Shown: one piece after another, positions 47,232 to 59,871 of the stretch | Position numbering within the stretch: position 1 is the stretch's first letter | Layout of the letters: each line of letters opens with the position of its first letter | From: Streptomyces sp. NP160 | GTDB taxonomy: Bacteria > Actinomycetota > Actinomycetes > Actinomycetales > Quadrisphaeraceae | Direction of reading: 5' to 3' | DNA: 64,000 bases | Assembly (NCBI RefSeq): GCF_006335115.1 | Contig: NZ_VDMJ01000015.1 | Span: 199,101-263,100, forward strand | The notes under the pieces: model-generated | What the model was told of the DNA's origin: nothing | Seen by the model: only the letters and a program-made list of their open reading frames with translations | The model's database searches: none | Translations under genes and position numbers: made by a program

Positions 47232-47897
47232 TCAGATGACCGAGCGGACCGCCACCTCGAAGCTCTTGACGTGCTCCGCCGCCCGCGACGCGGCATCCTC
47301 CCCGTGGCCCGCCGCGATCGCGCGCAGCAGGTCGACGTGCTCGTGCACGTGACCGTCCACGGCCGGCAGCCGGTCCAGGAAGAGGCAGAAGATCCTCGTG
47401 GCGAGGTTGTGGTGCCTGACGAGAGCGTCCTCGAGGTGGGGGTTGCCGCCGACGCGGTAGATCGTGCGGTGCACCTGGGCGTCGTAGTGCATCAGGTCGT
47501 GGTTGCTCGTGGTCGCCAGGTCGAGCTGCTCGAGCCGGTCGGCGAGGTGCAGCAGCTCCTGGCGCTCGGCGGCGCTGGCGCGCTCGGCGGCGCGCTGCGC
47601 GGCGAGCGGCTCCAGGAGCGAGCGGACCTCGGAGATGTGGGCGAGGTCGGTGATGTCCACACCGGTCGCGAACGTGCCGCGGCGGGGGTAGGTGACGATG
47701 AGCCGGTCGACCTCGAGCCGCTTGATGGCCTCGCGCACAGGCGTCTTGCCCATCTGGAGCTCCTCGGCGAGCGCGTCGTCGTCGAGGGGTTCGTTCGGGC
47801 GGATGTCGAGCATGATGAGCCGGTCCCGGATCTCGGCGTACGCGCGCTCGGCGAGTGACGAGTAGCGCTCCTCCTTGAGGCCGGTGACCTGCTGCAC
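47232..47897 (-). CDS. GntR-family (FCD/FadR type) transcription regulator
   Basis: 221 residues: N-terminal winged helix (SLAERAYAEIRDRLIMLDIRPNEPLDDDALAEELQMGKTPVREAIKRLEVDRLIVTYPRRGTFAT) and a C-terminal all-helical FCD ligand domain with metal-binding residues (Asp/His in NHDLMHYDAQVHR, His in RHHNLA and HEHVDLL). GTG 47897 is six bases after TACAGT (47904-47909, minus strand), leaderless. It lies downstream of folE and near the divergent sarcosine oxidase operon; the palindrome at 48680-48707 is its likely operator. The inducer may be an intermediate such as sarcosine or dimethylglycine; this is inference. Confidence 0.88.
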   Translation of the reverse strand: MQQVTGLKEERYSSLAERAYAEIRDRLIMLDIRPNEPLDDDALAEELQMGKTPVREAIKRLEVDRLIVTYPRRGTFATGVDITDLAHISEVRSLLEPLAAQRAAERASAAERQELLHLADRLEQLDLATTSNHDLMHYDAQVHRTIYRVGGNPHLEDALVRHHNLATRIFCLFLDRLPAVDGHVHEHVDLLRAIAAGHGEDAASRAAEHVKSFEVAVRSVI

Positions 47898-47983
47898 CCC
47901 CCAACTGTAGGGGCGGTGGAGCCTCGCACCCCCGGCGGCGCCCGGGCGCCGGTCGCGGTGGCGGGTCCGACCGGTGGCCGCGG

Positions 47984-48610
47984 TCACGCCCGGCTCCGGC
48001 GCGCGAGGTCCAGGAACTCGGCCCGCGTGCGGGCGTCGCTGCGGACGCGACCGCGCAGGGCGGACGTCCTGGTGAGCGCGCCGACGGCCCGGACCCCGCG
48101 CAGCGACATGCAGCTGTGCTCCGCCTCGAGCACCACCCCGACGCCGCCGGGGTCCAGCGCGCCCTGGAGGAGGTCGGCCACCTGGCAGGTCAGGCGCTCC
48201 TGGACCTGGGGGCGCCGGGAGAGCGCCTCCACGGCGCGGGCCAGCTTGGACAGCCCCACGACGCGCGCGCCCGGCAGGTACCCGACGTGCGCCACGCCCG
48301 CGAAGGGCAGGAGGTGGTGCTCGCACAGCGACGTGAACGGGATGTCGCTCACCACCACCAGCTCGTCGTACCCCTCCTCGTTCGGGAACGTCGTGAGGGT
48401 GAAGGGCTCGGGGGTCAGCAGGTCGGCGTAGGCCCGGGCCACCCGCCGGGGGGTCTCGCGCAGCCCGGGGGCACCGGCGTCCAGGCCGAGCGCCGCCAGG
48501 AGGTCCACCACGGCGCGCTCGGCGGCGGCGGGGTCGGGCGCACCCCCCGCGACGGGGACCACGCCGTCGTGCGCAGCCCCGGCCCGCTCCTGCAGCGCCG
48601 CTGTCCTCAT
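47984..48610 (-). CDS. folE: GTP cyclohydrolase I
   Basis: First enzyme of tetrahydrofolate synthesis: GTP to dihydroneopterin triphosphate plus formate. 208 residues with the zinc ligands in SLCEHHLLPF and HSCMSLRG, and family motifs TFPNEEGYDELV and RPQVQERLT. ATG 48610 has GAGGA upstream. Its position divergent from soxB is meaningful: sarcosine and dimethylglycine oxidases load one-carbon units onto THF, so local folate supply fits the island. It may be an accessory paralogue of a folE elsewhere. Confidence 0.95.
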   Translation of the reverse strand: MRTAALQERAGAAHDGVVPVAGGAPDPAAAERAVVDLLAALGLDAGAPGLRETPRRVARAYADLLTPEPFTLTTFPNEEGYDELVVVSDIPFTSLCEHHLLPFAGVAHVGYLPGARVVGLSKLARAVEALSRRPQVQERLTCQVADLLQGALDPGGVGVVLEAEHSCMSLRGVRAVGALTRTSALRGRVRSDARTRAEFLDLARRSRA

Positions 48611-48679
48611 GCCGTCCTCGCTCCACCGATCCGGATCCGACGCGCCCCCCTTGACCACCGGGGGCGCGGTGCCTACGTT

Positions 48680-48707
48680 ACAGACAACTGATACATCAGT
48701 CTTCTGT
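48680..48707. promoter_or_regulatory. Operator palindrome between folE and soxB
   Basis: A 28-bp near-perfect palindrome: ACAGA-ca-ACTGAT-ac-ATCAGT-ct-TCTGT. It overlaps the probable start of soxB transcription (TACGTT -10 at 48674-48679) and the -10 TAACGT on the opposite strand (48676-48681) that would serve folE. The T-G-A-T centre with an A/T-rich core in an otherwise very GC-rich genome is typical of FCD-type GntR operators. A repressor here would control both directions at once. Confidence 0.75.
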
Positions 48708-48795
48708 CCACAGGGCTGCTCCGCCCGGCGGAGCCGTGCGACAGCAGGGCGCCAGCGACCGCACCGCCGACCCGACAGACCACGGAGACGAGCCG

Positions 48796-50115
48796 ATGAC
48801 CACCGTCGACGCCTTCTCGACCGATCCCGCCGACGCCGTCCCCCACACCCCGGCCGCTGCCGCCGCCGACCGGCTGAACGGCACCCCGCCGCGGACGCCG
48901 GGCGCGGAGCTGCCCGAGCACCCCGACCTCCTCTGGAAGAACCCGGAGCCGAGGAAGGCCTACGACGTCGTCATCGTCGGCGGTGGCGGCCACGGCCTGG
49001 CCACGGCGCACTACCTCGTGAAGAACCACGGCATCACGAACATCGCCGTGCTGGAGAAGGGGTGGCTCGCCGGCGGCAACACGGCCCGCAACACCACGCT
49101 GATCCGCTCCAACTACCTGTGGGACGAGTCCGCGGCCATCTACGAGCACTCCCTCAAGCTGTGGGAGGGCCTGGAGGAGGACCTCGGCTACCCGATCCTG
49201 TTCAGCCAGCGCGGCGTGCTCAACCTCGCCCACACCCTGCAGGACGTGCGCGACAGCGTGCGCCGCGTGGAGGCCAACGTCCTCAACGGCGTCGACGCCG
49301 AGTGGGTGGAGCCCGACGAGGTCCGCAAGATCTGCCCGATCGTCAACACCTCGACCGACATCCGCTACCCGGTGCTGGGCGCCACCTACCAGCCGCGCGC
49401 GGGCATCGCCAAGCACGACTACGTGGCCTGGGGCTTCGCACGGCGCCTCGACGAGGCCGGCGTCGACATCATCCAGGACTGCGAGGTCACCGGCTTCGTG
49501 CGCGACGGGGACCGCGTCACCGGTGTGCGCACCACCCGCGGCGACATCGCCTGCGGCAAGGTCGCCCTCGCGGCGGCGGGCAGCACCTCGGTGCTCACCG
49601 ACATGCTGGGCCTGCGGGTGCCGATCCAGTCCCACCCGCTGCAGGCGCTGGTCTCCGAGCTGCTCGAGCCCGTGCACCCCACGATCGTCATGTCCAACGC
49701 CGTGCACGTGTACGTGTCCCAGGCGCACAAGGGCGAGCTGGTCATGGGCGCCGGCGTCGACGCCTACAACGGCTACGGCCAGCGCGGCGCGTTCCACATC
49801 ATCGAGCGGCAGATGGCGGCTGCCGTCGAGCTCTTCCCCGTCTTCGCGCGCGCGCACCTGCTGCGCACCTGGGGAGGCATCGTCGACACCACCCCGGACG
49901 CCTCCCCGATCGTGGGCCGCACCCCGTACGAGAACGTCTTCCTCAACTGCGGCTGGGGCACCGGCGGCTTCAAGGCCACCCCGGGCGTGGGGTGGGTCTT
50001 CGCCGACACCGTCGCCAACGACGAGCCGCACCCCTACGCGGCGCCCTTCTCCCTGGACCGCTTCGTCACCGGCCGCCTCGTGGACGAGCACGGCGCCGCG
50101 GCCGTGGCCCACTGA
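48796..50115 (+). CDS. soxB: Sarcosine oxidase subunit beta
   Basis: FAD/FMN-binding subunit of heterotetrameric sarcosine oxidase, where sarcosine is dehydrogenated. 439 residues: a 55-residue extension, then the FAD Rossmann motif [55 protein letters not shown] (region of the covalent flavin His in known SoxB), and a C-terminal [15 protein letters not shown] flavin motif. ATG 48796 follows GGAGACGAG. First gene of soxBDAG; soxD starts 53 nt later. Confidence 0.95.
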   Translation: MTTVDAFSTDPADAVPHTPAAAAADRLNGTPPRTPGAELPEHPDLLWKNPEPRKAYDVVIVGGGGHGLATAHYLVKNHGITNIAVLEKGWLAGGNTARNTTLIRSNYLWDESAAIYEHSLKLWEGLEEDLGYPILFSQRGVLNLAHTLQDVRDSVRRVEANVLNGVDAEWVEPDEVRKICPIVNTSTDIRYPVLGATYQPRAGIAKHDYVAWGFARRLDEAGVDIIQDCEVTGFVRDGDRVTGVRTTRGDIACGKVALAAAGSTSVLTDMLGLRVPIQSHPLQALVSELLEPVHPTIVMSNAVHVYVSQAHKGELVMGAGVDAYNGYGQRGAFHIIERQMAAAVELFPVFARAHLLRTWGGIVDTTPDASPIVGRTPYENVFLNCGWGTGGFKATPGVGWVFADTVANDEPHPYAAPFSLDRFVTGRLVDEHGAAAVAH

Positions 50116-50168
50116 CGCGCTGACGGCGACCCCCCCGACACCAGACCCGCCAGACCAGGAGACCCGAC

Positions 50169-50447
50169 GTGCAGATGATCCGGTGCCCGTGGTGCGGCCC
50201 CCGCGAGGAGGTCGAGTTCCACTACGGCGGCCAGGCCCACGTGCCCTACCCCGAGCAGCCCGCCGCCCTGTCGGACGAGGAGTGGGCGCACTACCTGTTC
50301 TTCCGCGACAACACCCGCGGCCTGTTCGCCGAGCGCTGGTCGCACAGCGCCGGCTGCCGGAAGTGGTTCAACGCCGTGCGCGACACCGTGACGTACCGCT
50401 TCCACGCCACCTACCGCCCCGACGAGCCCCGGCCGGTGACCGCATGA
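50169..50447 (+). CDS. soxD: Sarcosine oxidase subunit delta
   Basis: 92-residue zinc-binding subunit. The N-terminus MIRCPWCGPREEVEFHYGGQAHVPYP and the later NTRGLFAERWSHSAGCRKWFNAVRDT are diagnostic for SoxD, with zinc ligands in CPWC and H-x-x-GC. GTG 50169 follows AGGAGACC. The stop overlaps the soxA start by 4 nt (ATGA), indicating coupled translation of complex subunits. Confidence 0.95.
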   Translation: MQMIRCPWCGPREEVEFHYGGQAHVPYPEQPAALSDEEWAHYLFFRDNTRGLFAERWSHSAGCRKWFNAVRDTVTYRFHATYRPDEPRPVTA

Positions 50448-53401
50448 GCGAGACGACCTCCACCTCCACCGCCGTCACGGGCGAGCTCCGCGGGGCCTTC
50501 CGGACCCCCAGCGGCGGTCGCGTCGACCGCAGCGCCCCGGTGAGCTACACCTTCGCCGGCGTCGAGCGCACCGGCCTGCGCGGCGACACGCTCTCCTCGG
50601 CCCTCCTGGCCGACGGCGTGCACCAGGTCGGCACGAGCATCAAGCTGGGCCGGCCCCGGGGGATCGGCGCGGCGTGGGCGGAGGACCCCAGCAGCCTGGT
50701 CCAGGTGGAGGAGCCGTTCCCGGACCCGATGCTCCTCGCCAGCACCACCGAGGTCTTCGACGGCCTCGTGGCCGACGGCGTCCCCGGGCAGGGGCGCCTG
50801 GCCGACATCGCCGACTCCGCCCGCTACGACTCCCGCCACCTCCACGTCGACCTGCTCGTGGTCGGCGCCGGCCCGGCGGGGCTGCAGGCCGCGCTGACCG
50901 GCGCCCGCTCGGGCGCCCGCGTCGCGCTGCTCGACGAGCAGTCCGAGGCCGGGGGCTCCCTGCTCGGCTCGGACGACGTCGTGGACGGCCGCCCCGCGCT
51001 GGAGTGGGTGGCGGACGCCGTCGCCGAGCTCGACGCCGCCCCCGAGGTGGTGCACCTGCAGCGGACCACGGTCTTCGGGGTCTACGACGACGGGTTCGCC
51101 CTCGCCGTGGAGCGCCGCACCGACCACCTCGGCGGTGCCGCCCCCGAGGGGACCTCCCGGCAGCGCGTCTGGCGGGTCCGCGCCCGCCGCACGGTGGTCG
51201 CGGCCGGCGCCCACGAGCGCCCCGTGGTCTTCACCGACAACGACCGGCCCGGCACCATGCTCGCCGGCTCGGCCCGGACGTACCTGCACCGCTACGGGGT
51301 GCTCGCCGGCACTCGCGCCGTCGTGTTCACCACGAACGACAGCGCCTACCGGGTGGCCGCCGACCTCGCCGACGCCGGTGTGCAGGTGGCGGCGGTCGTG
51401 GACACCCGCGAGGCAGCGCCCGCGCACTGGGCGGCCGAGCTGGAGCGCCGCGGCGTGCCGGTGCGCACGGGCAGCGCCGTGGTCGGCACCCGCGGCGTCG
51501 AGCGGGTCTCGGCCGCCCTGGTGGCCCCGTTCGACCGCGCTGGCCTGGCGGCCGGCACCCGCTCCTCCTCCGGCCACGGGCCGGAGGAGCTCGCCTGCGA
51601 CCTGCTGCTCGTCAGCGGCGGCTGGAACCCCGCGGTGCACCTGCACAGCCAGGCCCGCGGCAAGCTGGCCTTCGACGCCGCGCTGGGCGCCTTCCTGCCC
51701 GCCGAGCGGCTGGAGGACCTCCTGGTGGTGGGCTCGGCCGCGGGCACCTTCGAGCTGCAGGCCTGCCTGCGCCAGGGCGGCGCGGCGGCCGCGACCGCGC
51801 TGTCCGAGCTGGACCTGGCCGTCACCGCCGTCCCGGTCCCCTCCGCCGGCCAGCAGCCCCCGGGCGGCTCGTCGAGCGCCCCCGACCTCGTCTGGGTGGT
51901 CCCGGACCCCTCCGGTGACACCAGCCGCCAGTTCGTCGACGTGCAGCGCGACGCCACCGTCGCCGACGTCCAGCGCGCCCTCGGCGCCGGCCTGCGCTCC
52001 CCGGAGCACGTCAAGCGGTACACGACCATCGGCACCGCCCACGACCAGGGCAAGACCTCCGGCGTCGTCACCTCGGGGATCATCGCGGAGCTCCTGGGCG
52101 CCGGGCCGGACGCCGTCGGCACCACCACCTTCCGCCCCCCGTACACCCCGGTCGCCTTCGCCACCCTCGCCGGGCGCGACCGCGGCCAGCTCTTCGACCC
52201 GGTCCGCACCACCTCCGTGCACGACTGGCACGTCCAGGCCGGTGCGGTCTGGGAGGACGTCGGGCAGTGGAAGCGCCCCCGCTACTACCCGCTGGCGGGG
52301 GAGGACCTGGAGACCGCGGTGCTGCGCGAGTGCGCAGCGGCCCGGACCTCCGTGGGGATCCTCGACGGTTCCACCCTGGGCAAGATCGACGTCCAGGGCC
52401 CCGACGCCGGGGAGCTGCTGGACCGGCTCTACACCAACCTCATGAGCAGCCTCACCGTCGGCAGGGTCCGCTACGGGGTGATGTGCGCCGCCGACGGCAT
52501 GGTCCTGGACGACGGCACCGTGCTGCGCGTCGCCGAGGACCGCTTCCTGGTCATGACGACGACGGGTGGTGCCGCCAAGGTCCTCGACTGGATGGAGGAG
52601 TGGCACCAGACCGAGTGGCCCGACCTGCGGGTGCACCTCGCCTCCGTGACCGAGCAGTGGGCCGCCTTCCCCGTGGTGGGCCCGCGCTCGCGCGACGTCA
52701 TCGGCGCCGTCTTCGGCCCTGCCGCCGGTGGGGACGTGGACGTCAGCAACGACGCCTTCGGCTTCATGACCTGGCAGGACACCACCCTCGACGGCGTGCC
52801 CGTGCGCCTGGCGCGCATCAGCTTCTCCGGCGAGCTGGCCTGGGAGGTCCACGTCGACTCCCGCTACGGCCTGGCCGTCTGGGAGCGGCTGGTCGAGGCC
52901 GGTCGCCCGTACGGCATCACGCCGTACGGCACCGAGGCCATGCACGTGCTGCGCGCCGAGAAGGGCTACCCGATCATCGGGCAGGACACCGACGGCACGG
53001 TCACCCCGCAGGACCTCGGCATGGCCTGGGTGGTCTCCAAGAAGAAGCCCGACTTCGTGGGCAAGCGCTCCTTCGCGCGCGCCGACAACCAGCGCGAGGA
53101 CCGCAAGCACCTCGTCGGCCTGCTCCCCGTCGACCGCACCACGGTGCTGCCGGAGGGTTCGCAGATCGTCGAGCACGCCGAGGACGGGGTGCTGCCGCCC
53201 CCGCCCGTGCCGATGCTCGGGCACGTCACGTCCAGCTACCGCAGCGCGCACCTCGAGCGGCCGTTCGCCCTCGCCCTGCTCAAGGGCGGCCGCGCCCGCG
53301 CCGGCCAGCTGGTGCACGTGCCCGTCGGGGGCCGCCTCGTCGCCGCCGAGGTGACCGGCCCCGTCCTGGTCGACCCCGAAGGAGCTCGCCGCGATGGCTG
53401 A
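50444..53401 (+). CDS. soxA: Sarcosine oxidase subunit alpha
   Basis: 985 residues. A 2Fe-2S ferredoxin-like N-terminal region without the cluster (VSYTFAGVERTGLRGDTLSSALLADGV) is followed by the NAD-binding fold LLVVGAGPAGLQAALTGARSGA (about 135-158) and a C-terminal THF-binding GcvT-like half from about residue 600 (ILDGSTLGKIDVQGPDAGELLDRLYTNLMS). The subunit holds NAD and binds tetrahydrofolate to trap the methyl group as 5,10-methylene-THF. ATG 50444 overlaps soxD; the 3' end overlaps soxG by 8 nt. Confidence 0.96.
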   Translation: MSETTSTSTAVTGELRGAFRTPSGGRVDRSAPVSYTFAGVERTGLRGDTLSSALLADGVHQVGTSIKLGRPRGIGAAWAEDPSSLVQVEEPFPDPMLLASTTEVFDGLVADGVPGQGRLADIADSARYDSRHLHVDLLVVGAGPAGLQAALTGARSGARVALLDEQSEAGGSLLGSDDVVDGRPALEWVADAVAELDAAPEVVHLQRTTVFGVYDDGFALAVERRTDHLGGAAPEGTSRQRVWRVRARRTVVAAGAHERPVVFTDNDRPGTMLAGSARTYLHRYGVLAGTRAVVFTTNDSAYRVAADLADAGVQVAAVVDTREAAPAHWAAELERRGVPVRTGSAVVGTRGVERVSAALVAPFDRAGLAAGTRSSSGHGPEELACDLLLVSGGWNPAVHLHSQARGKLAFDAALGAFLPAERLEDLLVVGSAAGTFELQACLRQGGAAAATALSELDLAVTAVPVPSAGQQPPGGSSSAPDLVWVVPDPSGDTSRQFVDVQRDATVADVQRALGAGLRSPEHVKRYTTIGTAHDQGKTSGVVTSGIIAELLGAGPDAVGTTTFRPPYTPVAFATLAGRDRGQLFDPVRTTSVHDWHVQAGAVWEDVGQWKRPRYYPLAGEDLETAVLRECAAARTSVGILDGSTLGKIDVQGPDAGELLDRLYTNLMSSLTVGRVRYGVMCAADGMVLDDGTVLRVAEDRFLVMTTTGGAAKVLDWMEEWHQTEWPDLRVHLASVTEQWAAFPVVGPRSRDVIGAVFGPAAGGDVDVSNDAFGFMTWQDTTLDGVPVRLARISFSGELAWEVHVDSRYGLAVWERLVEAGRPYGITPYGTEAMHVLRAEKGYPIIGQDTDGTVTPQDLGMAWVVSKKKPDFVGKRSFARADNQREDRKHLVGLLPVDRTTVLPEGSQIVEHAEDGVLPPPPVPMLGHVTSSYRSAHLERPFALALLKGGRARAGQLVHVPVGGRLVAAEVTGPVLVDPEGARRDG

Positions 53402-54017
53402 CCGGTCCGCTGCCACCCTGGTGCCGCTGCCCCGCACCCTCTCGAGCAGCCACCCCCTCGACGCCCGGCCGGACCTGGCCGAGGCCACCGCGGGCGCGGT
53501 GCGCGTCGAGCAGCTCTCCGCGATGGCCCAGGTCCGCGCCGCCCTGCCCGGGCCTGCCGCCGACGCCCTCGCCCAGGTGCTCGGTGTGCCGCTGCCCGCC
53601 CGTCCGGGCACCTGGGTGGCCACCCCCGCCGGGGGCCGCGTGGTGTGGCTCGGCCCCGACGAGTGGCTGGTGACGGTCCCCGCGGCGCCGTCGGAGGACC
53701 TGGAGGCGCGGCTGCGCGCGGCGGCGGCCCCGGCCGGCGGGGCGGCCGTCGACGTCTCCGCCCAGCGCGTGGCCCTGCGGCTGGAGGGCCCCCACGCCCG
53801 CGACCTGCTGGCCGCGGGCTGCGCGATCGACACGCACCCCTCGGTGTTCAGCACCGGGACCGCGGCCCAGACGCTGCTGGGGCAGGCCGGGGTCATCCTC
53901 CTCGCGCTGTCCGACGACGGCCGCTCCTACGAGGTGCTCGTCCGCTCGTCCTTCGCCCGGTACCTCGCGGACTGGCTGGCCGACGCGGCCACCGAGCACC
54001 GCGCTCACGGCGCCTGA
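53394..54017 (+). CDS. soxG: Sarcosine oxidase subunit gamma
   Basis: 207-residue GcvT-fold subunit of the heterotetramer, required for assembly. Recognisable parts are RVEQLSAMAQVRAAL, VVWLGPDEWLVTVP and VDVSAQRVALRLEGPHARDLLAAGCAIDTHPSVF. It starts inside soxA with GGAG 10 nt upstream. Completes the soxBDAG order known from Arthrobacter and Corynebacterium. Confidence 0.93.
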   Translation: MADRSAATLVPLPRTLSSSHPLDARPDLAEATAGAVRVEQLSAMAQVRAALPGPAADALAQVLGVPLPARPGTWVATPAGGRVVWLGPDEWLVTVPAAPSEDLEARLRAAAAPAGGAAVDVSAQRVALRLEGPHARDLLAAGCAIDTHPSVFSTGTAAQTLLGQAGVILLALSDDGRSYEVLVRSSFARYLADWLADAATEHRAHGA

Positions 54018-57952
<3,935 letters not shown>

Positions 57953-57963
57953 GGAGGCACCCC

Positions 57964-58872
57964 ATGACCACGACGGCCAGCCCGGTCACCAGTCCCGCCC
58001 CCGCCGCGCCCGCGCCGAGCACGGCGGCTCCCGCCGTCCTGTCGCTGAGCTGCCCCCAGCAGCCCGGCATCGTCAACGCGGTGACGTCGTTCCTGTACCA
58101 GCAGGGCCACGACATCGTGGAGCACCAGCAGTTCGACGACGCCCTCTCGGGCCGGCTGTTCTCGCGCACGGCCTTCACCAGCCTCGGCGGCGCCACCGAC
58201 GTGGCGCAGCTGCAGGCGGCCTTCGCGCCCATCGCGGCGAAGTACGGGATGGACGTGCGCTTCAGCGGGGGTGAGCGCCCGCGGGTGCTCGTGATGGTCT
58301 CGAAGATGGGCCACTGCCTCAACGACCTCGTCTTCCGGTGGCGCTCGGACACCCTCGGCGCCGAGCTGGTGGCCGTCGTCTCCAACCACGAGGACCTGCG
58401 GCCCATGGCCGAGGCGGCCGGCCTGCCGTTCCACCACGTGCCGATCACCGCGGCCACCAAGCCCGAGGCGGAGGCCAGGCTGCTGGAGCTGGTGGAGGAG
58501 ACCGAGTCCGAGCTGGTGGTGCTGGCCCGCTACATGCAGGTGCTCTCCGACGAGACCTGCCGCAGGCTCCGGGGCCGCGCCATCAACATCCACCACTCCT
58601 TCCTGCCGGGGTTCAAGGGCGCCCGGCCCTACCACCAGGCCTTCGACCGCGGCGTGAAGCAGGTCGGCGCCACGGCGCACTACGTCACCCCCGACCTCGA
58701 CGAGGGGCCGATCATCGAGCAGGAGGTGATCCGGATCGACCACACCCACGACCCGGCCTCCCTCGCCACGGTGGGTCGCGACGCCGAGGCCCTGGCCCTG
58801 TCCCGTGCCGTGAGGTGGCACTGCCAGCAGCGCGTGATGCTCAACGGCCACCGCACCGTCGTCTTCCGCTGA
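57964..58872 (+). CDS. purU: Formyltetrahydrofolate deformylase
   Basis: Hydrolyses 10-formyl-THF to formate and THF, recycling folate loaded by the demethylating oxidases. 302 residues: N-terminal ACT domain (LSLSCPQQPGIVNAVTSFLYQQGHDIVEHQQFDD) and formyltransferase-like domain with catalytic Asn/His in AINIHHSFLPGFKGARPYHQAF and Asp in TPDLDEGPIIEQ. ATG 57964 follows GAGGAGG and lies 11 nt after sdaA. A 17-bp hairpin ends the operon. Confidence 0.96.
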   Translation: MTTTASPVTSPAPAAPAPSTAAPAVLSLSCPQQPGIVNAVTSFLYQQGHDIVEHQQFDDALSGRLFSRTAFTSLGGATDVAQLQAAFAPIAAKYGMDVRFSGGERPRVLVMVSKMGHCLNDLVFRWRSDTLGAELVAVVSNHEDLRPMAEAAGLPFHHVPITAATKPEAEARLLELVEETESELVVLARYMQVLSDETCRRLRGRAINIHHSFLPGFKGARPYHQAFDRGVKQVGATAHYVTPDLDEGPIIEQEVIRIDHTHDPASLATVGRDAEALALSRAVRWHCQQRVMLNGHRTVVFR

Positions 58873-58911
58873 CGGCGGGGAGGCCCAGCCGCGCAGCAGC
58901 CGCGCCGCCAC

Positions 58912-58948
58912 CGACGAGCACCCGGCCCGGGGGGCCGGGTGCTCGTCG
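58912..58948 (+). terminator. 17-bp hairpin terminator of the sox-dmg-sdaA-purU operon
   Basis: Perfect repeat 58912-58928 (CGACGAGCACCCGGCCC) with 58932-58948, three-base loop, about 40 nt after the purU stop. It is among the strongest stems in the window and marks the end of an operon of about 10 kb. Confidence 0.85.
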
Positions 58949-59019
58949 TCGTGACGGGGCCGGGGAGACGGGTCTCGCGGGGTGGTGGCGAGGGACGGTG
59001 AGAGGACCGTCATGAGCCC

Positions 59020-59080
59020 TTGACCGCGACGAGACGCCCGTGAAACATTCGGATTCGAAACTTCGAGGAAGAAGTTATCG
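59020..59080 (+). promoter_or_regulatory. Promoter region of the Cache-GntR-betAB genes
   Basis: TTGACC (59020-59025) and AAACAT (59043-59048) with a 17-nt spacer form a plausible sigma-70-like promoter. The stretch 59041-59080 is distinctly less GC-rich than its surroundings and contains the short palindrome TTCGAA (59054-59059), so it may hold a regulator site. No long perfect palindrome is present. Confidence 0.45.
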
Positions 59081-59139
59081 ACGTGGGCCCGCGCTCGGCG
59101 CGGTGCGCCGCGACCCGAAGGCCCCGACCGGAGGTGCCC

Positions 59140-59871
59140 ATGGACCGCGAGGAGGTCACCGACCTGCTGCGGCGCACAGGCGAGCAGCTGGGGCGTGCTG
59201 TCGACGACGCGTTCGGCTCCGTCGAGCTGGTCAGGCAGCGGGCCGCCGTGGTGCTCTCCGCCGACGGGGGAGCGTCGCCGGCGTCGTCCCTGGCAGCGCT
59301 GCACCCGCTCTTCCGGCGGCTCCTCGCCGCCGAGCCCAACCCCCTGGAGGGCATCGGCGTCGCCGTGTGCGCGGGGGTGCTCGCCGACACCGACCGGTGG
59401 ATGGAGTGGTGGCGCCGCGGACCGTCCGGCGAGGTCGCCTTCGCCAAGCACGTGCTGGACCCGAGCGCCCTGGGCTTCTACGACTACCAGTCGCGCCCGT
59501 GGTTCCGCTCCCCCCTCGAGGCGGGAGGACAGGTCGTCGTGGGTCCCTACCTGGACGCCGGGGGCTGCGACGTCTACACCACCACCCTGGCCGCGCCCCT
59601 GGCCCTGCCCGGGGGCAGGGAGGTCGTGGTCGGAGGCGACCTCGACATGGCGTGGCTGGAGGCGGCCTTCCTGCGCGGCGTGGGGCGGCGCACCCCGGCC
59701 ATGGCGCTCGTGGCCGGCAACGACCGCGTGGTGGTGTCCAACACCGCCCTGCTCACCTCGGGCTCCCGCATGCCCCAGCGGCTCAAGGACGACCTCCAGG
59801 TGGACGTGCCGGTGCCGTCCGGTGTGCCGGGCCTGTCGTCCTGGCGCCTGGTGGCCCTGGAGCGGCGATGA
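59140..59871 (+). CDS. Soluble Cache/PDC sensor-domain protein
   Basis: 243 residues with no membrane helix or signal peptide. The core FYDYQSRPWFRSPLEAGGQVVVGPYLDAGGCDVYTTTLAAPLAL is a Cache (PDC) ligand-binding motif normally found in extracytoplasmic sensor domains; VVVGGDLDMAWLE and RVVVSN support a complete fold. ATG 59140 follows GGAGG. Its stop overlaps the start of the GntR gene (ATGA), so the two are coupled and may act together, the Cache protein perhaps binding an amine such as choline or betaine. The functional link is inference. Confidence 0.75.
   Translation: MDREEVTDLLRRTGEQLGRAVDDAFGSVELVRQRAAVVLSADGGASPASSLAALHPLFRRLLAAEPNPLEGIGVAVCAGVLADTDRWMEWWRRGPSGEVAFAKHVLDPSALGFYDYQSRPWFRSPLEAGGQVVVGPYLDAGGCDVYTTTLAAPLALPGGREVVVGGDLDMAWLEAAFLRGVGRRTPAMALVAGNDRVVVSNTALLTSGSRMPQRLKDDLQVDVPVPSGVPGLSSWRLVALERR

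Noticed and set aside
50411..53896. 1161-codon minus-strand open frame
   Set aside because: Exact antisense of soxA and soxG, no motifs.
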